In this document: in pieces, positions 1-5,912 of the stretch
How the letters are laid out: the number at the start of each line of letters is the position of its first letter
Numbering within the stretch: the first letter of the stretch is position 1
Source of the DNA: M3007 sp046153695
GTDB taxonomy: Bacteria > Bacteroidota > Bacteroidia > Chitinophagales > Saprospiraceae
Assembly: GCA_046153695.1 (NCBI GenBank)
Contig: JBJXEZ010000180.1
Coordinates: forward strand, 1-6,588
Direction of reading: 5' to 3'
Length of the DNA stretch: 6,588 nt
Notes under the pieces: model-generated
Databases searched by the model: none
Seen by the model: only the letters and a program-made list of their open reading frames with translations
Told to the model about the DNA's origin: nothing
Position numbers and translations under genes: made by a program

Positions 1-60
1 GGTTTGAAGGTTAGAGGGGTCCTGATTTGGGACAACCAGAAACCCTCTAACCTTCAAACC
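1..60. repeat. Perfect 18-bp palindrome with inner stem, possible terminator
   Basis: Bases 1-18 (GGTTTGAAGGTTAGAGGG) are exactly complementary to 43-60. A second short stem, GTCC (19-22) with GGAC (30-33), lies inside the loop. An 11-bp direct repeat, AACCAGAAACC, occurs at 34-44 and 57-67. The hairpin starts 11 bp beyond the stop codon of the minus-strand acyltransferase, so it may terminate that transcript. On the plus strand a run of six T (68-73) follows the stem after a short gap, so a gene entering from the left could also end here. The palindrome begins at the first base of the window, so the arms may extend further left. Confidence 0.6.
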
Positions 61-71
61 AGAAACCTTTT

Positions 72-1205
72 TTACATGATCCATTTTTTCAGTGTACCCG
101 ATTTCCCCATGAGCGTGATCAGTCCGACCGAAATGCCTATCGCCAGTACAGCCACCATAGGCCCGGCGAGTGCAGGATGAAGCGGGTAGTTGAAAAAACT
201 GTGCGGGTTGATATGCTGCCCGAAAATGTAGCCGTTTTTCAGTACGTCCAAAACAATAGGGTGGATGAAATATACCCCGTAACTGACCTGAGCCATGTAC
301 CCTGCCGCTCGGTGTATGCGCGGGTAACGGCTGGAAAAGGCCACCCAGTCAACGTCTTTGAGAAACAAGAAAAGCGCAGCAGTCATCAGCAACACGTTGG
401 GGCTGGCGTAAATATATATCGATTCATCGTAGGTTCCTTTGCGCACGGTCAGCCACCATGTTCCGAATGCTGTGAGCAAAGGCATGAGCAGAGCGAGCGG
501 ATAAACAACCCGTTTCCATTGCCATGATATCGGGTAGGCACTCAGGTAATAGCCCAACAGGTAATAGCCTACATAACCAAACCATGCAAAGTGCTTGATC
601 ATGAAGAAACCGGGCAAAAAGTGATGGAGTGCGTTAACGGCCAAAATCAGCCCAATAAAATACTCCAGCTCCCGCCTTGTGGCACTTCGGACAAAAACCC
701 GCAACGCGGGCGTGAAGATGTATAACCCCGCTATCATGGGGATAAACCACAGATGGAAGTAGATGTCCTGATAAAAAATCACCTCTACAAACCGCTCCCA
801 TGATGGCCCTGTGCCGAAATACATCTCGCCGCGAAACAAGTACAGTGCATACACGGTGCCCCAAAACAGGAAGGGTACGAGCACTCGTTGCAGCCTTTTT
901 TTTAAAAAAACGGCTGTGGGCTCGGGGCGCGAGGCATGTAGCTGCAGCGCACCACTGATCATGATAAAAAAAGGCGTAGCCCATCGCAAAAAGCCGTAAA
1001 AAACATCCGAGGTTACGAAATGCACATCTGTAGGCTTGGCTGGGTCGTACTGGTACAGGTACGTCCCGATACTGTGCATTTGTACCACAGCACAAGCCGC
1101 AATAGCGCGAATGTAGGTGGCGTACAGGCGCTTTTGCTGCAACTGTGGCACATCGGCCGATGGCGCCACATATTCCGGTTCTTGCTTCGGAGAGGAGTTG
1201 TCCAT
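72..1205 (-). CDS. Acyltransferase family 3 membrane protein (OafA/WecH-like)
   Basis: A 377-residue integral membrane protein of the acyltransferase 3 family (PF01757). The family moves acyl groups, often acetyl, onto sugars or other cell-envelope molecules; the substrate cannot be read from sequence. Family landmarks in order are R33 and H44 in the first membrane segment (IRAIAACAVVQMHS, with the conserved Arg and the His thought to be catalytic), PFFIMISG (79-85), RVLVPFLFWG (107-116), HLWFIPMIAGLYIFTP (151-166) and SYGVYFIHP (308-316). About ten hydrophobic segments are visible, as expected. The ATG at 1205 is preferred. The frame stays open to a GTG at 1286, but those 27 extra residues are Cys/Arg-rich and unlike a family N-terminus. 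The gene stands alone, diverges from the SPFH gene, and has no Shine-Dalgarno site. No clear promoter was found for it. Confidence 0.92.
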   Translation of the reverse strand: MDNSSPKQEPEYVAPSADVPQLQQKRLYATYIRAIAACAVVQMHSIGTYLYQYDPAKPTDVHFVTSDVFYGFLRWATPFFIMISGALQLHASRPEPTAVFLKKRLQRVLVPFLFWGTVYALYLFRGEMYFGTGPSWERFVEVIFYQDIYFHLWFIPMIAGLYIFTPALRVFVRSATRRELEYFIGLILAVNALHHFLPGFFMIKHFAWFGYVGYYLLGYYLSAYPISWQWKRVVYPLALLMPLLTAFGTWWLTVRKGTYDESIYIYASPNVLLMTAALFLFLKDVDWVAFSSRYPRIHRAAGYMAQVSYGVYFIHPIVLDVLKNGYIFGQHINPHSFFNYPLHPALAGPMVAVLAIGISVGLITLMGKSGTLKKWIM

Positions 1206-1338
1206 TGGAGGCACAAGAATAGGGCAATTAGAGCATTGGCTCGTTGTTGATCGGACACATTCCCGAAAATTTCGTCGCCACTGCACCCCATTTTTGTCGG
1301 TCGACTGCTGCCGTTACGCTGATTTCAGGTTGTCTTGC

Positions 1339-1370
1339 TTGACTTTTTAAAAAAAGCAACGCTATCTTTG
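1339..1370 (+). promoter_or_regulatory. Bacteroidetes-type promoter for the SPFH-RHH operon
   Basis: TTG (1339-1341) is followed after 21 bp by TATCTTTG (1363-1370). This matches the Bacteroidetes housekeeping consensus TTG-N(17-23)-TAnnTTTG exactly. Transcription would start a few bases after 1370, giving a leader of roughly 35-40 nt before the ATG at 1415. The leader is A/T-rich and has no Shine-Dalgarno site, as is usual in this phylum. Confidence 0.8.
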
Positions 1371-1414
1371 TGACATCATTTCAATATCATTAAAACATCA
1401 AAAATAATTTAGTC

Positions 1415-2266
1415 ATGGAAAAGATCGTAAAACCCGCTTCCGGGTGGAGTATGCTGGGAATTTCTTTGCTTCTGTTGGTTGGTGGCATCGTTTTGGTGGT
1501 GTCCAAGTTTTTTGTCGTCGGCTCTGCCGCAATTGTTGTGTCCACTCTTTTTTTACTGCCGGGTTTGGTGGCCATCGAACCGAACAGCAGCCGGGTACTG
1601 ACGCTATTCGGGGCCTATGTCGGCTCCGTCAAAGAGAGCGGGTTCTTCTTCGTGAACCCGTTTTATACCCGAAAAAAAGTCTCGCTGCGGGCGGTTACTT
1701 TTGACGTGCCCGTGGCGAAGGTGAACGACAAGCAGGGCAACCCGATCATGATCGGAACCGTACTGGCCTATCGCGTGGACGATACCTACAAAGCCACTTT
1801 TGCCGTGGAGCACTACCAGGAGTTTGTCAAGATTCAGAGTGAATCAGCCACCCGCAAACTCGCGGGCATGTACAGCTACGACAACCTGGAGGATGAAGAT
1901 GCCAAGGTGACCCTGCGCACCAACTCGGACGAGGTCAACCATGAGCTCGCGCGGGAGATCAGTGAGCGCCTGGAAATCGCCGGTATTGACGTGATCGAGG
2001 CCCGTATTAACAACCTGGCTTACGCCACCGAAATCGCTGGGGCCATGCTTCAACGCCAACAGGCTACCGCCATCGTAGCAGCTCGCAGCAAGATTGTGGA
2101 AGGAGCGGTAGGTATGGTGGAAATGGCTCTTGAACAGCTCTCGAAAAAGAAAATTGTGGACTTAGACGACGACAAAAAGGCTGCCATGGTCAGCAACCTC
2201 ATGGTCGTGCTCTGTGGCGACAAAAATGCCACACCCGTTCTGAACACCGGCACGCTGCACCAATAA
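1415..2266 (+). CDS. SPFH/Band 7 domain membrane protein
   Basis: A 283-residue member of the SPFH (stomatin/prohibitin/flotillin/HflK) superfamily. These proteins oligomerise at membranes and organise microdomains or control proteases; the role of this subfamily is unknown. Two hydrophobic segments (about 12-30 and 34-53) anchor the N-terminus. The SPFH domain follows, starting at AIEPNSSRVLTLFG (53-66) with the NPFY motif at 81-84. The helical part HELAREISERLEIAGIDVIEA (176-196) leads into LAYATEIAGAMLQRQQATAIVAAR (201-224), the family's typical segment, where stomatins often read YAPEIA. The C-terminal block AAMVSNLMVVLCGD (256-269) is also recognisable from related proteins. The start is set by the first ATG after a strong promoter. 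The RHH gene follows after 10 bp, so the two are almost certainly cotranscribed. Confidence 0.93.
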   Translation: MEKIVKPASGWSMLGISLLLLVGGIVLVVSKFFVVGSAAIVVSTLFLLPGLVAIEPNSSRVLTLFGAYVGSVKESGFFFVNPFYTRKKVSLRAVTFDVPVAKVNDKQGNPIMIGTVLAYRVDDTYKATFAVEHYQEFVKIQSESATRKLAGMYSYDNLEDEDAKVTLRTNSDEVNHELAREISERLEIAGIDVIEARINNLAYATEIAGAMLQRQQATAIVAARSKIVEGAVGMVEMALEQLSKKKIVDLDDDKKAAMVSNLMVVLCGDKNATPVLNTGTLHQ

Positions 2267-2276
2267 ATCGAAGACA

Positions 2277-2471
2277 ATGGCCAACAAGAAAAACTTTGTG
2301 CTGCGCATGGACGAAGCCACGTTCGAGGCGCTCGAAAAGTGGGCCGCTGACGAATTTCGGAGCATAAACGGCCAAGTGGAGTGGATACTCAGCCGTGCCC
2401 TGCGCGAAGCGGGAAGAGAACCGCGGGCACGAAACGTGGAGAAGCCGCCAAACCAGAAAAAAGAACAATAG
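2277..2471 (+). CDS. Small ribbon-helix-helix (Arc-type) DNA-binding protein
   Basis: A 64-residue protein with an Arc/MetJ-type ribbon-helix-helix fold. The strand KNFVLRM (5-11) would lie in the DNA major groove as a dimeric sheet. Helix A is DEATFEALEKWAADE (12-26), the turn is FRSING (27-32), and helix B is QVEWILSRALREAG (33-46). A charged, probably disordered tail follows (47-64). The pattern WAADEFRSxNGQxEWxL is familiar from small Arc-like proteins encoded next to SPFH genes in several phyla, which supports the call. The gene starts 10 bp after the SPFH stop and shares its promoter. It may repress its own operon, but no operator is obvious near 1371-1414. No toxin gene is adjacent, so an antitoxin role has no support here. 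Confidence 0.85.
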   Translation: MANKKNFVLRMDEATFEALEKWAADEFRSINGQVEWILSRALREAGREPRARNVEKPPNQKKEQ

Positions 2472-2499
2472 CGGTTTTTTCAGGAGCGCGGGCAGTCAT

Positions 2500-2550
2500 T
2501 TTTTTAGCGCACAGGGGCAACGTCTTTCATGCCCCTGTGCAGCTAAAAAA
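2500..2550. terminator. Bidirectional intrinsic terminator between convergent operons
   Basis: An 11-bp perfect stem, GCACAGGGGCA (2509-2519) with TGCCCCTGTGC (2530-2540), encloses a 10-nt loop. The stem continues outward as TTTTTAGC (2501-2508) with GCTAAAAA (2542-2549), broken only by a bulged A at 2541. Because of the flanking T and A runs, the RNA from either strand ends in a U-rich stretch. It lies 28 bp after the RHH stop and 20 bp before the M56 stop, so it can serve both converging transcripts. Confidence 0.9.
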
Positions 2551-2570
2551 TGGTGTTCCAATCTCTGGGA

Positions 2571-4889
2571 TTAGTTGCTCACCTCTACCCGGATCATGTC
2601 TTTTTTATCCAGTGTTTTCCCTGTTTTGGCGTGATACAACTCAAGGTAGCGCTCATGCACCTCGTCGGGCTGTTTTTTGCCGTTCACGCGCAAGTACTTG
2701 CCTGTGAACTCCATGGAGTACTTGTCGGGGTCGCTGATAAGGCCATCGCGCAGCAGGGCATCCCGGAGGTAATCGTTCGTGGATTGAATCTTGCCACGAA
2801 ATACGCTCACCTGATTATCGCGGACGCGGTCAAGCATTTCAGCACGCGCCCCTTGTAATTCCTGGGCGCGTTCCATAGCCTCCTGCCTGGCTTTCCCGTA
2901 CTGTTCAACGGCCCGCTGTGCCTCGCGCATGGCTTTTCGCTCTCCGTCAAGGGCTTTGTCCAATTCTTTGTTGTTTTGTTTACGCTCCCTGCCTAATTCG
3001 CGCAATTCGCGTTCGATCTGCTCGCGCTGGCGCTCCAGATCACGCAGGGCTTCCTCGCGGTTGCGTTTAGCCTCCTGTGCAGGCTGTGCGAATTCACGCA
3101 ACCTCAGGTTGGTGCCCTCAGGAGTTCTGTAGTAGAAATTATACGCGCCTTCGGGGGCGGCACGCCAAAACCCATCAGGCGCAGCCGGTGCAGCCGGTGC
3201 GTCAGGTGCGTGGGGCGGATGAGCGGGAGCGGTAGCGTGGAAATATTCCCAGGTTTTGCCGTCCATTTTAGGCATGGGGAATTCGTGTCCGTCCAAGTTG
3301 AAAACATGTCCATTGTCGCCGTTCCAGAAAAAAATGCCGGGCAGGTCCAGTTTTTTGCCTTTTTCTAATTTTTTGCCGTCCACCCAAACCTCACCGTCCT
3401 TTACCCGGATTTCTACGGGTTTGCCGTCCTGTTCCAAGCGGACGACGGTATTGCCCTCGTCATCCGTTTCTGTGGAAATGGTAGACGTCAGGTTCGCAAG
3501 CGGCGCAAGCGGCGCAAATGGCGCAAACGGCGTGTGTAGGGGCGCGAACGCTTCGGGCGCAGCTACCGGAGTTGCATCGCTAAGGATTTCCTCGGTCAGT
3601 TTGCGGTGTTGCTCATACTCGGCGGGCGGGATTTCTTTACCGTCAAGTACAAGTCGGCTGATTTGGTTGCCGTCCATTTCGATTTCGACTACCCTGTCGC
3701 CGTCTTCGTGTACGATCTTTCGGGTTGTCTTGGGCACGGGCGGCACCGTATCAGTTGCTGATAGTTGTTTGGCAAATAGTTGCGGAGCAGCTTCTGCAAG
3801 CCAGGTTTGGGGTGCTTCCACGATGTGGCGAACCGCCTCGGCCAGTACAGGCGGCGTATTGGCGCGGAGCGTGAAAAAGGCGGCGAGTGCCATGAGCACG
3901 GCCAGTGCGATTGTTTTTTCCATAGCGGTGGTGTGTTGTTGTGGTTGGTGAAGAATGCGTTTTATTCGCTCCAGAAGCGACGAGCGGCGGTACAATAAGG
4001 TGGGAGAGCCGCCCAGACCCAAGGCCGGAGCGGGCACAACGGCCGGCCGGGCCATTTCCTGCAAACGAGCCAGCGTTTTGGCATAAGCCAAGCGATTGCC
4101 CGTGAGGGCTACAGCTGTATCGTCGCAGCAATTTTCGCGCTCGGCACGTATCAAGGCCGCAATCCACCAGACCGCCGGGTGAAAATAAAAAACGGCTTCG
4201 ATTACCGTTTGCAGCAGGTTGAACAGCCAGTCGCGGCGAGCCAGATGCGCCAGTTCGTGCGCCAGTACGGCCTCCACCTCGGCCGGAGATAGCTGGTTGG
4301 TCATGCCGATGGGCAACAAGATGATCGGCTTGAAAAATCCGAAAGCCATCGGTGCCCGCACCAGTGCCGACTCCAACAAACCTACCGGACGGGAGTGCCC
4401 AATACGGGTGGCCAGTTCGCGCAGCCGCTCTTGCCAACGAGCCTCTGCCGGGCGATTTTGCCGGCTTCGCAAACCGTGTACATAGTGCAGCCCAGTGGCA
4501 AGCCGAAGCAGAAAAAAGACAAAGCCAGGTAGCCACACCGCGACAATGAACGGGTTGCAGGCTTCTAATTTGTCAGAAAGCAAGGAAAGCATATCCGGCG
4601 TTCCGGCAATCAGGCCCATGTGCAGCCCGTTTGCCGGAACGCTCAGCGGCTGAGCTACCTGAACGATCGGTATTGCCGGCTCGTACACCAGCGCAAACGT
4701 GGCCACCGATACAAGGGCGAGGCCGGTCAACGCGCCGTAGGCAGCCCGATACCGTTGGCGGGCCGACTTCAGGCGCGGCAGCACCAACCAGAGAGCGAGT
4801 GCAATGGCCGCGCCTTGCCATAGCGCGTGTACCAGGGTCCAGCCGAGGGCCTGGACGGTTTCGTCGGACAAAAAAAGCAGGCTGTTCAT
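2571..4889 (-). CDS. M56/BlaR1-family membrane metalloprotease with long C-terminal coiled-coil region
   Basis: A 772-residue signalling protease of the BlaR1/MecR1 family (peptidase M56). Membrane segments are at about 15-37, 47-70, 113-135 and 325-341. The zinc site HELAH is at 211-215, with the conserved acidic/Cys motif ENCCDD at 252-257 supplying a probable third ligand. In BlaR1 this cytosolic domain inactivates the BlaI repressor after a signal from outside. No penicillin-binding sensor domain is present. Instead the outer region (about 342-772) has DG-rich segments (396-420, 476-510, 532-545), Ala/Pro-rich stretches (448-466, 553-573), a strongly charged coiled coil (about 602-690) and a folded tail around SDPDKYSMEFTGKYLRVNGKK (719-739) of a kind recurring in Bacteroidetes M56 proteins. 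The inducing signal is unknown. The start ATG overlaps the repressor stop as ATGA, implying translational coupling. Confidence 0.93.
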   Translation of the reverse strand: MNSLLFLSDETVQALGWTLVHALWQGAAIALALWLVLPRLKSARQRYRAAYGALTGLALVSVATFALVYEPAIPIVQVAQPLSVPANGLHMGLIAGTPDMLSLLSDKLEACNPFIVAVWLPGFVFFLLRLATGLHYVHGLRSRQNRPAEARWQERLRELATRIGHSRPVGLLESALVRAPMAFGFFKPIILLPIGMTNQLSPAEVEAVLAHELAHLARRDWLFNLLQTVIEAVFYFHPAVWWIAALIRAERENCCDDTAVALTGNRLAYAKTLARLQEMARPAVVPAPALGLGGSPTLLYRRSSLLERIKRILHQPQQHTTAMEKTIALAVLMALAAFFTLRANTPPVLAEAVRHIVEAPQTWLAEAAPQLFAKQLSATDTVPPVPKTTRKIVHEDGDRVVEIEMDGNQISRLVLDGKEIPPAEYEQHRKLTEEILSDATPVAAPEAFAPLHTPFAPFAPLAPLANLTSTISTETDDEGNTVVRLEQDGKPVEIRVKDGEVWVDGKKLEKGKKLDLPGIFFWNGDNGHVFNLDGHEFPMPKMDGKTWEYFHATAPAHPPHAPDAPAAPAAPDGFWRAAPEGAYNFYYRTPEGTNLRLREFAQPAQEAKRNREEALRDLERQREQIERELRELGRERKQNNKELDKALDGERKAMREAQRAVEQYGKARQEAMERAQELQGARAEMLDRVRDNQVSVFRGKIQSTNDYLRDALLRDGLISDPDKYSMEFTGKYLRVNGKKQPDEVHERYLELYHAKTGKTLDKKDMIRVEVSN
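3181..3207 (-). repeat. 9-bp tandem repeat inside the M56 gene (Ala/Pro linker)
   Basis: Two identical copies of GCAGCCGGT and a third variant, GCGTCAGGT, lie in tandem on the plus strand. The 9-bp period keeps the reading frame and encodes Ala-Pro-rich residues near 564-572 of the M56 protein, probably a flexible linker. Such repeats change copy number easily by slippage. Confidence 0.7.
3493..3532 (-). repeat. 9-bp tandem repeat inside the M56 gene (APF/APL repeats)
   Basis: Four successive 9-bp units (TTCGCAAGC, GGCGCAAGC, GGCGCAAAT, GGCGCAAAC) and a partial fifth read on the plus strand. In the protein they give the repeated Ala-Pro-Phe/Leu pattern between about residues 453 and 466. The period is a multiple of three, so unit gain or loss would lengthen or shorten the linker without a frameshift. 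Confidence 0.75.
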
Positions 4890-5317
4890 GGCTCGGATTG
4901 ATCTTGTTCAATTTGAGCGAGCAGGGCCTTAATCTCGTCCAATTCGGACGGACTGGCTTCGTGGTTGCCGAGTGCCTGCATGACAAGTTTCATAGCGCTG
5001 CCGCGGTAAGCGGCATCAACGAACTGTTGGAGCAGGACCGATTGTGTTTCCGCCTCACTGACGGCAGCAGCATACACGTGGGTGCGACCGTCTTCTTCCC
5101 GGGCTACCAGGCCCTTTTCGTACATAATCTGCATGATCTTCAGGGTGGTCGTGTACCCCACCTCCCTCGGCGCGGATGTGGCTAATCGGCGCAGGTTCCG
5201 CGGCGAGCCGCCCGGAGTGTTCAGGTGCTCATTCACGGTACGCACCGTACACGGCCCCAAGGCCCACAACAACTGTAAAATTTCGAGCTCGGACTCGGTC
5301 GGTTTGTTTGTTTGCAT
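4886..5317 (-). CDS. BlaI/MecI/CopY-family transcriptional repressor with an insertion in the winged helix
   Basis: A 143-residue winged-helix repressor of the BlaI/MecI family (penicillinase repressor, PF03965). The signature KPTESELEILQLLWALGPCTV (5-25) opens the domain; REVGYTTTLKIMQIMYEKGLV (51-71) holds the recognition helix and wing. The dimerisation half follows, with SEAETQSVLLQQFVDAAYRGSAMKLVMQAL (87-116). Family members are usually about 120-130 residues. The excess lies between HLN (31-33) and REVGYTT, where about 15 extra residues (roughly 36-50, SPRNLRRLATSAP) interrupt the DNA-binding domain in frame. The ATG at 5317 is chosen because it starts just before the family signature; the frame extends 20 codons upstream without family similarity. 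It is the first gene of the operon, overlaps the protease gene by 4 bp (ATGA), and lies downstream of two palindromic operators. Confidence 0.93.
   Translation of the reverse strand: MQTNKPTESELEILQLLWALGPCTVRTVNEHLNTPGGSPRNLRRLATSAPREVGYTTTLKIMQIMYEKGLVAREEDGRTHVYAAAVSEAETQSVLLQQFVDAAYRGSAMKLVMQALGNHEASPSELDEIKALLAQIEQDQSEP
5166..5207 (-). repeat. Inverted-repeat-bounded insertion within the repressor gene
   Basis: On the plus strand CTCGGCGCGG (5166-5175) and CCGCGGCGAG (5198-5207) are inverted copies matching at 9 of 10 positions, with 22 bp between them. This 42-bp unit coincides with the residues that have no counterpart in usual BlaI-family proteins. A small palindromic element inserted in frame is one explanation; the match to a mobile or REP-like element is inference. 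Confidence 0.45.
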
Positions 5318-5370
5318 CGCTTTTTTTAAAAAATAGCCGCCAAAGGGACAAGAGCGCCCGATTGAAGTTG

Positions 5371-5402
5371 CAAACATCTACGAAGTTTTTCGTAGCAACA
5401 AA
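5371..5402 (-). promoter_or_regulatory. Predicted promoter of the repressor-protease operon
   Basis: On the minus strand TTTG (5402-5399) is followed after 20 bp by GATGTTTG (5378-5371), one mismatch from TAnnTTTG. Transcription would begin near 5363, giving a leader of about 45 nt to the ATG at 5317. The downstream operator occupies nearly the whole spacer between the two boxes, so a bound repressor would exclude RNA polymerase. Confidence 0.5.
5378..5395. promoter_or_regulatory. BlaI-type operator 1 (CTACGAA-N4-TTCGTAG)
   Basis: Perfect 7-bp inverted arms (5378-5384 and 5389-5395) flank a 4-bp spacer. It lies about 60 bp upstream of the repressor gene, between the predicted -33 and -7 boxes. 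BlaI-family dimers bind interrupted palindromes with TAC/GTA cores in front of their own operon, so autoregulation is the natural reading. Confidence 0.75.
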
Positions 5403-5406
5403 TTTT

Positions 5407-5426
5407 TCTACGAATTTTTTCGTAGA
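5407..5426. promoter_or_regulatory. BlaI-type operator 2 (CTACGAA-N4-TTCGTAG)
   Basis: A second copy of the same palindrome, with arms at 5408-5414 and 5419-5425, extended by one further pair (T5407/A5426) and with an all-T spacer. Its centre is exactly 30 bp from that of operator 1, close to three helical turns, so two dimers would sit on the same face of the DNA. It lies just upstream of the predicted -33 box. Confidence 0.75.
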
Positions 5427-5624
5427 TAGGTAAAGCCTATATTGTTTCAACCTCCGCTCCGACAAAGAGTAAAGTATGCCGCTCGCCAGGGGCATGACCA
5501 TCTTAGCTCGACTTTAGCCATTTGGGAAATTGATAATGCCGGTTCAAGTCAGTGAGATAAAGCGACTGAAATAATTTTCAATGGTTCGTGAAGAAATTAG
5601 GGTTTATTGGGGTCTGTGCATGGT
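5427..5624. other. Intergenic stretch, no gene recognised
   Basis: Between the operators and the terminator-like hairpin no open frame has a recognisable protein pattern or a plausible start. No gene divergent to the repressor operon is visible, although the operators would be placed to control one. TATATTG at 5439-5445 vaguely resembles a -7 box but has no partner. Confidence 0.5.
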
Positions 5625-5677
5625 TAAAAAATAAAAAGCGTGTACGTTTGGGTTGCTTACACCTAACACGTACACGC
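5625..5677 (-). terminator. Intrinsic terminator, minus strand
   Basis: A 10-bp perfect stem, GCGTGTACGT (5638-5647) with ACGTACACGC (5668-5677), encloses a 20-nt loop. On the minus strand it is followed at once by TTTTTATTTTTT (5637-5626), the layout of a rho-independent terminator. The plus strand has no T-run after the stem. It could end the candidate small RNA or readthrough from the VOC gene. Confidence 0.7.
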
Positions 5678-5847
5678 CATGACTGGAACTCGAGAGTCCC
5701 TGGGTGCAATGATAAAGCGATTTGGCTGGAACAGGAGCCGTCCGTCGCCGGATTTTGCAAACCATATTTCCCTTGCTGCTGACTTTGCCGCAGCGGAATA
5801 ATGAGGTGGCTCATTTTGTACGCATTGGTAGTGCCGGCGGCGGCGAT
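5632..5847 (-). ncRNA. Candidate small non-coding RNA of about 215 nt
   Basis: A minus-strand TATCTTTG box (5859-5852) fits the Bacteroidetes -7 consensus, and an intrinsic terminator lies about 200 bp downstream, so a short transcript is plausible. The minus-strand frames in this interval either stop after a few codons (MRTK) or run straight through the terminator hairpin, which argues against coding. Local stems are visible, for example AATGAG-N4-CTCATT (5800-5815) and GGGACTC with GAGTTCC (about 5685-5700). The 5' segment (5818-5829) can pair with the upstream arm region of the terminator (5661-5673). No Rfam family is recognised; a 6S-like or attenuator RNA are possibilities only. A good -33 box is missing, which lowers confidence. 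Confidence 0.3.
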
Positions 5848-5851
5848 GGCT

Positions 5852-5859
5852 CAAAGATA
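5852..5859 (-). promoter_or_regulatory. Possible -7 promoter box of the candidate small RNA
   Basis: TATCTTTG on the minus strand is identical to the -7 box of the SPFH promoter and matches TAnnTTTG. No TTG is found 17-23 bp upstream (5877-5886 reads GAAAAGGGAA); only a TTTCGG-like stretch is near, so the promoter is incomplete. Confidence 0.35.
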
Positions 5860-5912
5860 GCTCGATTCCGCAGACCGAAAAGGGAATATGGGGCTTTTTT
5901 TCACAATCTGAC

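Noticed and set aside
1206..1286. N-terminal extension of the acyltransferase to a GTG at 1286
   Set aside because: The 27 added residues are rich in Cys and Arg and resemble non-coding translation. The ATG at 1205 gives a normal family length.
2277..2471. Toxin-antitoxin module based on the RHH protein
   Set aside because: The partner is an SPFH membrane protein and no small toxin-like frame is adjacent.
3256..3951. Plus-strand frame of 231 codons opposite the M56 gene
   Set aside because: It is Ser/Thr-rich antisense of a clearly real protease gene, typical of GC-rich shadow frames.
4631..5185. Plus-strand frame of 184 codons spanning the repressor-protease junction
   Set aside because: It is antisense to two well-recognised genes and shows no protein family features.
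5318..5377. Earlier start of the repressor at 5377
   Set aside because: The 20 extra residues have no family similarity, and the predicted transcription start near 5363 lies downstream of that codon.
5643..5650. Plus-strand TACGTTTG as a -7 promoter box
   Set aside because: It matches TAnnTTTG, but no TTG lies 17-23 bp upstream, it falls inside the terminator stem, and no gene follows.
5588..5782. Plus-strand frame of 64 codons (MKKLGFIGVC...)
   Set aside because: No promoter with a proper -33 box, no domain pattern, and it spans the same hairpin.
5578..5814. Minus-strand frame of 78 codons (MSHLIIPLRQ...)
   Set aside because: It reads through the terminator hairpin and its T-run, has no family pattern, and its composition looks random.
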